NCBI GenBank assembly: GCA_025594325.1
Contig: JANHCV010000009.1
Span: forward strand, 1-64,000
Direction of reading: 5' to 3'
DNA from: Blastocladiella emersonii ATCC 22665
Taxonomy: Eukaryota > Blastocladiomycota > Blastocladiomycetes > Blastocladiales > Blastocladiaceae
Length of the DNA stretch: 64,000 nt
Below, one piece after another: positions 20,535 to 31,302 of this stretch. The notes beneath the pieces are model-generated. The model did not search any database. It was not told the origin of the DNA and saw only the letters and a list, made by a program, of their open reading frames with translations. The position numbers were made by a program, and so were the translations under genes. Each line of letters opens with the position of its first letter. Within the stretch, counting starts at the first letter, position 1.

Positions 20535-23500
20535 CTAGGAAGAAGACTCGGCCGTTGCCGCCGCCGGCGACGTGGGCCTTGGTCCCGCTGCGATCGCGGC
20601 AGCGGGCTCACCGGCTCCTCGTCCGGGCGACGTCGAAGCCGCGGCGGCGCTTGGCCTGCTGGACGCGGATCTCGACTCGGCAGTCGACGAGGGCGACGCG
20701 GGCGTGCCGCGGCCCCCGCTGCTACCGGGAGTCGGCGACTTGCCCGGCCGGCGCCAGTCGCCGTCGAGGTCGCGGTGCTTGACCGACTTGCTGTGCCCGT
20801 AGTGCTGGCTGCCGTTGCCGCCGAAGGTCGTGCCGTTGGCGCCCGAGCTCGCGGTACCGCTGCTGCTCGTGGTGCTGCCGTTACCCGCGGAACCCGAGGC
20901 AGCCGCGCTTGAAGCCGGTGATGCCGCTGCACCCGACCGGCCGCGCGGGCCGCTGCTGAGCCCAGCGCTGACGCCGCCGCGCACGGGCGACGGATGCGGC
21001 GAGGACGTCGCCGAGACCGCGGACCCGCCCAGCGAGTCGGACGGCACGGGCGCCTTCTGCACCACTTGCGCCCACGAGAAGGCGCTGCCAGCGTCCGAGT
21101 TGTCGTTACCACCCGTCGACCGGGCGGCGCTACTGGCCGGCGGCGACGTGGACCGGGCGGCCGATGCAGCCGCGGGGCCCGCGGATCCGGGCGCGGGTGC
21201 ACCCGCAGCAGCGGCAGCAGCTGCCGCAATCGTAGCTGCGGCGGTCGTCGTACCCGAGTTCCACGCGTTGACCACGGGCGGCGCGGCCGGCGCGGCGACC
21301 GCGAGGTGAGCAGGCCGCGCGGGGCTCGCCGACGTCCGCGCCGACGCTGCGGAACCGGAGTTCGGCACCCCCGTGGACGCCGCGGCCCTCGCGACAATCT
21401 CGGCGGCGGTCGGAGCGCCGGGAGCGCCGAGCGTGACAATGGACGAGCGGCGCGATCCGGGCGCCGACGCGGGTGCAGGGAGCGGCCAGGACTCGACGGG
21501 CTCGGCGGGCGCCGACGCAGCGGGTGCTGCAATGGCGGTACCGACGGCGGGGACCGGGTCGTTCCACGGCTGCATCGGGATGTTGGCGGCGATGGCCGAC
21601 GCAGCGGACGCGGGGATCGTGGGGCTGGGCGCGAGGGCAGCCGATTGCCGCGCCTTCTCGGCGGCCGCGGCTGACTTTTTCTTCTTCTTCTTGCCGGTCG
21701 GCGACGCGGTGCCCAGGGTGGCTGGCGCGGACGACAGCTGCTGCTGCTGCTGCTTCTTGGCCGACCCACCGTTGCTGCTACCGCCGCCGCTCTTCTCGTC
21801 GTCAGCCTTGGCGCTGCGTTGCCGCTGCTGCTTCGGCGGCTGCTGCTGCGCTGGCGCGGGGGACGGAACCACCTCAGCCTGCGCGGTCGGTGCCGCGGCA
21901 GGCGCGGGTGGCGCACTCGCGAACAGCGCGCGCGACGCGTTGGCCTGGAGCAGCTTAACGGCGGTGGCGGTGATCGAGGACGACGCGGCGGCGGTCGACG
22001 CAATGCGGCGCTCGACCTCGTCGGCGGTCGCGGCGAGCGGGAGGATCAGGTCGCCGGCCTCGGCGGACCAGCTGCGGCGCTTGACGAGGACGGGCGTCAC
22101 CGTCGTCGAGGCGGGCGAGAGTAGTGGGCCGTGGGCGGCGGCGGCAGGTGCTGGCCCAGCGGGAGCCGCAGTCCGAGACGGCGCAGCTGGATCGTGTTGC
22201 CGGTGCGCACCGGCCGCCACCGGCGGCGCGAAACCGCGCGCACGCTGCTCCTGCTGCTGAGCGAGCGCCGCGGGCACGACGCCGCTGCGCGGGCCGGGGA
22301 CCTGGTACGCGAGCGCGTGCTGCGCGCCCTGGAACTCGTGCAGCGACGGGCGGGTACTCAGCGCGCTGCTGTACCGGCGCGCGCGCTCGGGGATCCCGGC
22401 GTTGTCGCCGCTCGTCCTACGGAAACTGGTCACGACATCCGGCGCGCGGAACGAGTCGGCGTACGAGACCGAGGCCGAGTTGGTGTGCTGCTGCTGCGGG
22501 TGCTGCGTGCTGGTGCGGCGCGGGAGGAGGAGGAACTGCTGTTGCTGGAGGTGCTGCAGCGGCTGCTGGACGTACGCGTGGCCCGCGTGGTGCTGGAGCT
22601 GGTGGTGCAGCGGATGCTGAGGTGCGGGGCGTGGATCGTCCCCGCCGGGCGCGGAGGCGGCCGCGGTGGGCGGGGGCGGGGACGAGTCTGCGGGCGACGA
22701 TGACGAAGGAGGGCTCGCGTTTCCGCTCCCCTTTCTCCGGTCGCGTCGCGCGGCAGGCGCTGGACCGACGAGTGCCGGCTGCTGCGCGCCGCCGCCGCTG
22801 TTGCCCTGGTAGTACCCGGACGAGGCGGCAGCGGCAGCGGCAGCAGCCGCGGCGGCCGCCATGGCGCTCGAGCCCGCAGCACCGGGACCGCCGGAGCCAA
22901 GTGGCGGCATGTAGTAGTACCAGACCTCGCCGTTGGCGGGCGGCGAGCCCGGGGCATTACTAGAGACACGGCGAGGGAGTGAGCAAGGCGAGTCGACGCA
23001 GGGATCAGCGACACGGCGTACCTAGCCGAACCCGGCGCGGGAGCACCAGGCGCTGGTGCCGTGGAAGGCAACGGTCGGGCGGGCGGCGAGCTGGTCGAGT
23101 ACTGGTACTGGTACTGGTGGGCAAACTGCGGCGACGTCGCGGTGCTTGCCGATCCCGATAATGGCGGCGCACCGCCGCCCGTTCCCGCCTGCGATGGCGG
23201 CGGCTGGTGGCGCGGCGACACGAGCGCGTGTCCCGGCGCGGCATACGACGGCGAGCCCTGCTGGTACTGCCCGTGGTGATGCGGGGGGTGGTGAGGGTGG
23301 TGGTGCGCGCGCGGTGAGGTTACAACCACCGGCGCCGCGGGAGCGACGGGGTGCGCGCTCTGGACCGGCGACGCGAGCGCGAGCAGCGGTGCTGGTGGCG
23401 CGGCGGGCGGCGGTAGAGAGTGCGGTCGTCCCGCAGCGACGACAGCGGGAGCGGTACCCGGCGGCGCGGGGAAGTGGAACTTTTCGCACAGGTGGCGCAT

Positions 23501-26040
23501 GTAGAAGGTGGTCGGGCTGACCTCGGCCTGACCGAGCACGACGGGTGACGTTGGGCTGCTGCTGGCGGGGGAGCCCGGCGCCGGATTTGGCGGCGCCGGC
23601 GACGCGGGCGAGTCGGGGACGGGCGGCGGGGCGAGCTCGTCGATGTAGCGCGGGTCGATGGTGAGCAGGTAGCACACGCGCCACATTTCCTTCTGGATGC
23701 CGGCGACGGTGGTGACGGTGGCGTTGTTGGCGAGGTTGCGCATCGGGTTGAGCGGGTCCTCGACGCACAGCGGGCGGTAGTCGCCGGGCGGGAGCTGGGT
23801 CGACGCCCAGAGCTTGAGCTGCTTGTGCATCTCGCGACGCGCCACGGCGTTGGCCGTCACGGCGGCGTGGTCGCGCACCATGCTGCGCACCGCATCCCAG
23901 TCGACCGTTTCCATGCCGCGGAGCGCAATGACGGTCTGGTCGTAGTTGTACTCGAGGGCAAAGAAGCGGAAGAAGCTGAAGTAGAGCGACGCGAGGGTAA
24001 GGTGGCGGTGCTGATGTTGTGGTTGTTGGCTCGGCGGGACCGCAGCGGGTCCGTTTGCCGTCGGAGCGGCACCAGCACCAGCACCAGCGCCGGCGCTGGA
24101 TCGAGGAGGATGGGGGTGCGGGAGGTGGAACACGGTGCCGGCGGGGATCGTGGGCGGTGGGGACACGACGAGCGTGGACGCGGGCGGGACGGGCGGCATT
24201 CTACGCCGCTGCGAGAGCGGGCCGCCGGGCGAGGTGGGCGGTGCCGTGGCGGGGGCCTCCCACGCGGCGAGCTCGGGGCACACGGCGGCGAGGGGCTCGA
24301 CGGGGACGACGCCGACGCGCTGCAGGTAGTAGATCATGAGGATGGTCCAGCAGTAGGACGAGAGCGAGCCGCCGGCGGCGTCGTTGAGGACGCGGCGCTG
24401 GGTCCAGTACTTGACGAGCAGCATGAAGGGGGCGACGAGCGGGTGGTGCAGCACGTAGTGCTTGACGAAGAGGGTGTTGTGGAGCGACAGCGGGTTGTTG
24501 ACGTTGATGTCGCACGACAACTTGAGGTCCGGGTCGACGAAGCGCACGACGGGGACGCGGGCGCGGGCCTTGCGGAAGTCGATGTCGCGGTAGCCGTGCT
24601 TGCGCAGGATGGCGGCAATCTCAAACATCATGTCGGACGGGTTGCGCGACATTGGTCCGCCGTGACCAGAGTGCTGGCTGCCGTGGCCGTGGTGGCCGTG
24701 GTGGCCATGGTGGTGCGGGTTGTTGCGGTTCCCGACGCCGGCGCCGCCGCCGTGGGCGTGGTTGTTGCGGGCGCGGTTCCTTGCCTCGCGGTTCGGGCGG
24801 TCGCGGGAACCAGCGGCGGCGGCAGCGGACTCGTCCTCCTCGGCGGCAGTGAGGCACACGTCGACGTCGGACTGGCGGGTGCAGAGGAGGTTGACGGCGG
24901 AGCTACGAGACGAGTTAAGGAGGTTAGACGGACTTTCGCGACAGGATCGAGAGAAGAGAAGAAAGCAGCAACGTGCCCAAAGGGGTGGACGAGGTAGCGG
25001 TGGACGGGCCACTCCTGGTCAAAGATGGACTGGAGCTTGTCGACGAGGGCGCGGCGGACGGCCACGTCGGCGTCCGAGGGGCGGAGGCGGTCGTACATGA
25101 GCCAGAGCTCGTCGTTGAGCGGGCCCTCGACCTCGGGAGCCAGCTGCGAGGGCACGAGGTCGGGCTGCGGCATGAAGTCGAGGGTGGGGGTCTGGGTCGC
25201 GGTGGTGGCGGAGAGGGGCGCGGCCGAGCCCGTGGAGCGGCGCGAAGAGGACGGCGGGTGGACGGGAGCGGCGGAAGGCGGTTGCGCGTGATGGGCGCGG
25301 TGATGTGGATGTGCAGCAGCGGGAGGGGCAGCGGAGGGCGGTATTGGCGGGGCACCGCTCGCGGAGGTGGGATCGACGGCGTCGGGCGGAGACGGCGCGG
25401 CGGCGAGCACGGCAGCGGTCCACGGGCGCACTGGAGGAGCGCCGGTGGCCGGGTCGACGATGGTGACGGCCGCCGACGCAGTCGCTGGCGGAGGGCGAAG
25501 CGACTGCGGCGGGATCGGCGAACTCGCAGCGGGCGACGGGACGGGCGAGGCATTGCCCGAGGTGCGGCGCGACGAAGAGCCCGACCGCGAGGCAACTGCT
25601 GACGCCGAGGCGGGCGGCGGGTTACGGTCGCGCTTCTCGCGCGGCGGGCGGGCGCCCGGGCCGGCGCTGGGCGGGCGCGAGCTCGCCGGGGTGGATCGAG
25701 GCGATGACGAGGCACTGCTCGAGGCGGATGCGGCCGCGGCGGAGCCGTTGGTGGCGGAGCGACGGGCCGATCCGTTGGCCGACGAGGACGAGGCGCGCTT
25801 GCCGGACGATGAGGGCGACGACGACGCGAACCCGTTGGCCGAGCCCGAGGCGGAGCCCGAGCGGTGGCGAGCGCTGCTCCGGCGATGCGCCGACGACGCT
25901 GCGGGGGCAAAGTGGGCGGTCAGGGCCGGGTGCGGGGCCTTGGCGGGCGCCGGTTGAGCCGTGGCCGGCACCGGCACAGGCGCAGCAGGATCCGCGCGGG
26001 TCGGCGGCGGAGGCGGCGAGGGCGGGCGGGCCGAGCCCAT
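20535..26040 (-). CDS. Cid1-family RNA nucleotidyltransferase (TUTase/non-canonical poly(A) polymerase)
   Basis: Three exons: 26040-24977, 24902-23022 and 22959-20535, giving 1,789 aa. Intron 1 (24903-24976) has a GC donor (GG|GCACGT) and intron 2 (22960-23021) is GTACGC...CTAG. After a Ser/Pro/Ala-rich N-terminus come LNDELWLMYDRLRP and HPFGS, the nucleotidyltransferase GS motif, then SDVDVCL with metal ligands D367/D369. D486 in KLSCDINVNN is the third aspartate. The central domain has FMLLVKYWTQRRVL and SSYCWTILMIYYLQ, and the PAP-associated domain has LASLYFSFFRFFALEYN and EDPLNPMRNLANN. A His/Gly-rich insertion (about 380-440) splits the catalytic domain, and ~800 residues of low-complexity tail follow. 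The family adds U or A to RNA 3' ends; which nucleotide cannot be told. ATG 26040 (GCCGCCATGG context) was preferred; an in-frame ATG at 26409 would add 123 residues. Confidence 0.85.
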
Positions 26041-27090
26041 GGCGGCGGCGAAGGTGGTGGCGGGCGAGGAGGGCAGCAGCAGCGTCGTGGGCGAGCGCGG
26101 CGAGTGGGGGAAGTTGGTGGCGCCGAGGGCGGGCAGGGGAGTGCGCGAGGGCACGCGATGACGGCGGGCGCGGCGCGGCGCGGGTGGCCAAGTACGACGC
26201 GATCCGCGCGACGCGTCGGGCAGGAGCGGGGGCTGGACTCGGGCGCGGGCACAGGGAGCGGACGCGTCCGGGTGCTGGCGGAGGTACGGGGCGGTGGAGG
26301 GCCGATGGAGGCAACGGCGGATCCGAAACTGGGCCGATGTAGGGACACGAACGAAGGAGGGAGGTCGGGCGAGGGGGATCCGGCGGCGGGTCGGGGGCGC
26401 AGCGCTCACGCGGCGCGGACGAGGCGAAGCGGGTCGGCGGTCCGTTGCAGGCAGTGGGGGGCGGCGCGACGGCAGCGTGCGTCGGGCGTGCGCGCGTCGG
26501 TGGTCGCTAATGAACTACGGGGGCGAGCAAGACAAGACCGCTCGACGGCAGCGAGACGGGACCGAAACGGAGCCGCGCGCGAGCCGTGGCAGGCCGGTCC
26601 CGTGCGGCCTGGCTCGGAGAAAAAGCGCGCGCCCGTCACGCGACCACGCGCTGCGCCGGCTCCGCGGTTTTGCGTCAGGTGACGCTCGCCCAATGGGCGG
26701 TCGCCACCGCCACGGCGCGGCGCCGGCGGGTTTTCGGTGGGCGTCGGCGCGCGCGACACGTCAAAGTGCGTGAGAGACGCGTGCGCGTGAGCGTGAGCGT
26801 GAGCGTGCGGCCGCCCATTCGCCGCCCTTCGCGCCGATCGCTCCCCTGCCTGCCACGCCCGCGACGCCCACGCCCGCTCGCGACCTATAAAGCGCCCGTG
26901 CCCGCCCGCGCCGGCCCGCGCTCTCGCCCTTCGCACCCTCGCGTCCCTCACACGGACACGGACTCTCCTCTTCCACACCGTCCCTCTCCCCACGACGAGC
27001 GGCACTCTGGTCGAGCCGGGCTCCTCCCCTCCCACACTCTCCTGCTACGCTATCAACAACCACCGCGACCGCGACCGCCTCTGCTGCACC
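26041..27090. promoter_or_regulatory. Divergent promoter region between the TUTase-like gene and BiP
   Basis: On the BiP side a TATAAA at 26886-26891 sits 200 bp before the BiP ATG. Upstream are CACGTCA at 26757-26763 (reverse complement TGACGTG, the core of UPR bZIP sites) and CCAAT at 26690-26694 followed after exactly nine bases by CCACC (26704-26708). The latter is one base from the animal ERSE layout CCAAT-N9-CCACG. A run of GTGAGC units lies at 26786-26808. Whether fungal Hac1-type factors use these is unproven. The first exon of the minus-strand gene may extend to 26409. Confidence 0.5.
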
Positions 27091-27768
27091 ATGGCGCGCT
27101 CCCCCGCCACGCTGCTCGTCCGCGCCGCGGCCTTCGCCGTGCTGCTGCTCGCGCTCCTGGCCGCGCTGGTCCCGGCCGCTGCCCGCGCCGACGACGCCGC
27201 CAAGGACGCCGCCAAGGACTCCAAGGCCGCCAACAACTACGGCCCCGTCATCGGCATCGACCTCGGCACCACCTACTCGTGTGTCGCCATCTACGAGAAC
27301 GGCCGCGTCGAGGTACGCTTGCGCGCTCGCTGCTGCTGCTGCTGCTGCTGCTGCACGACCCACTCACCCCCAATCTCCCTCCCGCTACCCTCCAGATCAT
27401 CGCCAACGAGCAGGGCCACCGCATCACCCCGTCCTACGTCGCCTTCACCGACGAGGAGCGCCTCGTCGGCGACGCGGCCAAGAACCAGGCCGCCGCCAAC
27501 CCGGAGAACACCATCTACGACGCCAAGCGCCTCATTGGCCGCACCTGGGACGACAAGATGCTGCAGCAGGACATCAAGCACTTCCCCTTCAAGGTCGTGC
27601 AGAAGGACGGCAAGCCCTTCATCCAGGTCGACGTCAAGGCCGGCCAGACCAAGGAGTTTGCCCCCGAGGAGGTCTCCGCCATGGTCCTCACCAAGATGAA
27701 GGAGATTGCCGAGTCGTACCTCGGCCGCAAGGTCTCGCACGCCGTCGTCACGGTCCCCGCCTACTTCA

Positions 27769-27818
<50 letters not shown>

Positions 27819-29219
27819 AACGTGCTCCGCATGATCAACGAGCCCACGGCCGCCGCCATCGCCTACGGCCTCGACCGCGTCGAGGGCGAGCGCAACGTGC
27901 TCGTCTTCGATCTCGGCGGCGGCACCTTCGATGTCTCGCTGCTCTCCATCGACAAGGGCGTCTTCGAGGTGCTCGCCACCTCGGGCGACACCCACCTCGG
28001 CGGCGAGGACTTTGACCAGCGCCTCGTCGACTACTTTGCCAAGCTCTACAAGCGCAAGACCAAGAAGGACTGCCACAAGGACCTCAAGGCCATGGGCAAG
28101 CTCAAGCGCGAGGCCGAGAAGGCCAAGCGCGCCCTCTCGTCGCAGATGTCGGTCCGCATCGAGATCGAGGCCTTCCACGACGGCGACGACTTCTCCGAGA
28201 CCCTGACCCGCGCCAAGTTCGAGGAGCTCAACCTCGACCTGTTCAAGAAGACGATCCGCCCCGTCGAGCGCGTGCTCAAGGACGCGGGCCTCAAGAAGGC
28301 CGAGGTCGAGGACGTGGTCCTCGTCGGCGGCTCGACGCGTATCCCCAAGGTCCAGCAGCTGCTCCAGGACTTTTTCAACGGTAAGGCCCCCTCCAAGTCC
28401 ATCAACCCCGACGAGGCCGTGGCCTACGGCGCGGCCGTCCAGGGCGGCATCCTCGCCGGCGAGCAGTCCTTCTCGGACATGATCCTCATTGACGTGAACC
28501 CGCTCACGCTCGGCATCGAGACCACGGGCGGCATCATGACCAAGCTCATCCCGCGCGGCACGGTCGTCCCGACCAAGAAGTCGCAGATCTTCTCGACGGC
28601 CGCCGACAACCAGCAGACGGTGCTCATCCAGGTGTACGAGGGCGAGCGCTCGCTGACCAAGGACAACAACAAGCTCGGCGCCTTCGAGCTGACCAACATC
28701 CCCGCCGCGCCCCGTGGCGTGCCCCAGATCGAGGTCACGTTCGAGATTGACGTCGACGGCATCCTCAAGGTGGCGGCCGCCGACAAGGCGACGGGCAAGT
28801 CCAACTCGATCACGATCAACAAGGACAAGTCGCGCCTGTCGGCCGACGAGATTGAGCGCATGATCCAGGAGGCCAAGGAGTTCGAGGAGCAGGACAAGCT
28901 GGTCAAGGACAAGATCGAGGCCAAGAACGCGCTCGAGAACTACCTGTACTCGCTCAAGGGCCAGCTCGCCGACGACCTCGGCAAGAAGCTGCCCGCGGAC
29001 GAGCGCAAGGCGGCGCAGGCGGCCGTGTCCGAGGCCATGGAGTGGCTCGAGTCCAACGCGGCGACCGCGTCCAAGGAGGACTTTGAGGAGCGCAAGGCCG
29101 AGGTCGAGGAGGTGATCAAGCCCATCATCGCCAAGGCGTACCAGGGCGGGTCCTCTGGCGGCTCGGCCGAGGACGCGACGCGCGACGAGGACGACGACGA
29201 GTTCCACGACGAGCTGTAA
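27091..29219 (+). CDS. KAR2: ER Hsp70 chaperone BiP/Kar2
   Basis: Two exons, 27091-27312 and 27396-29219 (intron 27313-27395, GTACGC...CCAG), giving 681 aa. A signal peptide (hydrophobic core about residues 12-30) precedes the Hsp70 ATPase domain. That domain has [10 protein letters not shown] (55-64), [10 protein letters not shown] and [14 protein letters not shown]. The linker region [14 protein letters not shown] and substrate-binding domain follow. The C-terminus is acidic and ends HDEL, the fungal ER-retrieval signal, so it works in the ER lumen in translocation and unfolded-protein handling. Length and all motifs are typical. The splice falls directly after NGRVE, restoring [13 protein letters not shown]. 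An uninterrupted frame extends upstream through the intron and promoter and is a GC-rich artefact. Confidence 0.98.
27329..27354. repeat. GCT trinucleotide repeat in the BiP intron
   Basis: About eight tandem GCT units just downstream of the 5' splice site. They probably vary in length without altering the protein. Confidence 0.85.
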
Positions 29220-29383
29220 ACAAGTCATGTGCATCACACAATACAGTCATAGTTTGACCAACCATCATCTCTCCCTGACTTGGCTCGTGAGAGCGACTCG
29301 ATGAGGCGCGCGTATGTAACATGGGTGTAAATTAGAGGGACACGATGAACAAAACTCGACCAGCTGCGCAAGCGTGGCAGCGA

Positions 29384-30284
29384 CTACTGTGGCGGGCGCG
29401 GCGGGAAGGCGCCGGGCGGGAAGCCCGCGCCAGGGGGCATGGGTGGGCGGAAGCCGGGCGGCATGGGCGGCAGGCCGGCGAGTGGGAGCGGCGGCATCCC
29501 GGGCATGGCGGGGATGGGCATACCGGGGCTAGACACGAGGGTGAGGGGATCGAGTGTCAGTGGTCGCGGACGATGGACGAGGGAGTGAAGAGAACGTACC
29601 GCCAGCCGGGCGGCATGGGCGGGAGCGGCGGGCGCACGGCGCCGGCGGGGAGTGGCGGCATGCCCGGGGGCATGGGCGGCATACCGGGCGGCATCCCCAT
29701 TGGCGGCATGGCGCCGGCGGGGCCGCCGATGCGGCCGGGACCGACGAGGCCGGGGACGGGGCCCGCGGGGATGGGAGCACCGACGATGGGCATGCCGCGG
29801 CCGGCAGGGCGCGCGAGTCCTGGTCCGGCAGCGGGACCGCCGAGGCCCTGCTTGCGGTCTAGATGAGAGGGAAGGGAGGGATGTGAGCGAAAGCGGCGGG
29901 ATCCCGGAAGCCGGAGCAGCACGGACCGTCCTTTTGCGCGGGCGGCGGGCTCTCAATGGTAAAGTTGACGACGAGGTCGCCGCGCAGGATGACGAGGCCG
30001 AGGACGCGCTTCTCCTCGCGCTCGCGGCGCTCGCCCTGCTTGGCGCCCTTGATCTTGAGCTTGCGGAACTCCTCGCAGTCGGCGAGGACCAGGTTCATGT
30101 GGCGGTCAAAGGCGAGCAGCTGGCCGATCATGAGGCGGCCGTCGGTGATGGTGACGCGCAGCCGGTAGTTGAGCAGGCCCAGCATCTTGGTCGACTTTTC
30201 CACGGTCGACTACAAGCGCGGGGGCATGGTGTGAGGGGGGCGAGCGGGATGACAGTATCTGGGAGGAGAGAGACGGGTTACCAT
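29384..30284 (-). CDS. SMB1: Small nuclear ribonucleoprotein SmB/SmN
   Basis: Four exons: 30284-30282, 30209-29927, 29858-29600 and 29528-29384, giving 229 aa, close to human SmB. Introns are 30210-30281 (GTAACC...GTAG), 29859-29926 (GTCCGT...CTAG) and 29529-29599 (GTACGT...CTAG). Exon 1 is the ATG alone and splicing gives [19 protein letters not shown]. The Sm fold shows [20 protein letters not shown] (Sm1) and [20 protein letters not shown] (Sm2 with the RG motif). The tail is Pro/Met/Gly-rich ([14 protein letters not shown]), as in SmB where such tracts bind WW/GYF proteins. It forms part of the heptameric Sm ring on U1, U2, U4 and U5 snRNAs. The spliced start is inferred; an unspliced start would use an internal methionine. 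Confidence 0.93.
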
Positions 30285-31302
30285 GATGGGCAGCGGATGG
30301 GGGTATCGGAGGGGTGAACAGCAAGAGTTGGGCGAGTTGGGCGAGGGCGACCGCGGGTCGGGTCGAGCGGTTGCCGTGGCGGGTGTCGATGCGTTGCAGT
30401 AAGCGTGGGGTCGGTGCGTGTGCTGCGTGGCGCGTCTGAGGTCGGTGAAGGGAGCGGGCCGTCGACGCGCGTCGTGCCGGCCGCCGAGCGAGCGAAGGAA
30501 GTGAGGGAGATCAGTCACGCGGAGCGGCTGACGGCCGTGGCACGCCGCGCCTGCGAGAGTCAGGTGATGTCTCCCTTGGTGTCTCGTCCCGCGCGCCGCG
30601 CCACGCTGCCGCCTTGCTCCCGCTGTGGCCCGCCCCGCCGCCCGCCCGCGCGCGCGCTCCGCGACTTGGCGCATCGACTCGCTCGCCCGCCGCCGGGATC
30701 GCTTCCACGGGAGACACGCACCGACGCGTCGTCGCTCTGCTCCACGCCTCACCATCGCCGCCCGCCTGCCGCGACCGCGACCGCGCCTCACCCGCATCGT
30801 CGCACCGCACGACGCGTCGACGCGCGCGCGCTTCGCTCTACCCGCCTCCTGAAACCGACTCCGCCGTCCTGCTCTGCGATCAGCACCCGCACGACGCACC
30901 GCTGCACCGCTGGACTCGGCGCACGGGACTCTCGCCGCTTCGCCTCGGCACCCGGTCGCACCCACGATTGCGCCAACGGCTGGCTGAACGCCGCCCCCGT
31001 GGTCGCGACCTCCGATCGGTACGCACCTCGGGCCAGGGTGTCCATGAATAGTGCTACAGTGAACTGACCTCGCGCTCTTCCCTCGCGTCTAGTCAGCGCC
31101 ATCGCTGCTGCCGTCTCGCGTCGCCGCACCGTGACATGGCACGCGCCGCGATCCCCTCCCTCCCAGCCGTTTGATACCACCACCATCATCCACCACCACC
31201 ACCGCTAGACTCTTGCGGCTCCGCGCTGGTCGTTGCGCCGTCACCCGCACCAACCAACCCATTCCATCCCGATACCTTGCACCCCCCGCGCCCGCCGCCA
31301 CC
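30285..31302. promoter_or_regulatory. Divergent promoter region between SmB and the giant repeat gene
   Basis: A 1 kb GC-rich spacer between head-to-head genes. No gene is supportable in it. CCACC repeats and pyrimidine-rich stretches near 31180-31300 precede the giant gene's ATG (context GCCGCCACCATG). No TATA box was seen for either gene. Confidence 0.4.

Noticed and set aside
26586..27395. In-frame upstream extension of BiP exon 2 through the intron and promoter
   Set aside because: It bypasses the signal peptide and splice site; exon 1 at 27091 gives the canonical BiP start.
27291..29237. 648-codon open frame antisense to BiP
   Set aside because: Mirror of a highly GC3-biased Hsp70 gene; the translation is Leu/Val/Gly/Asp-rich without domains, as expected of shadow ORFs.
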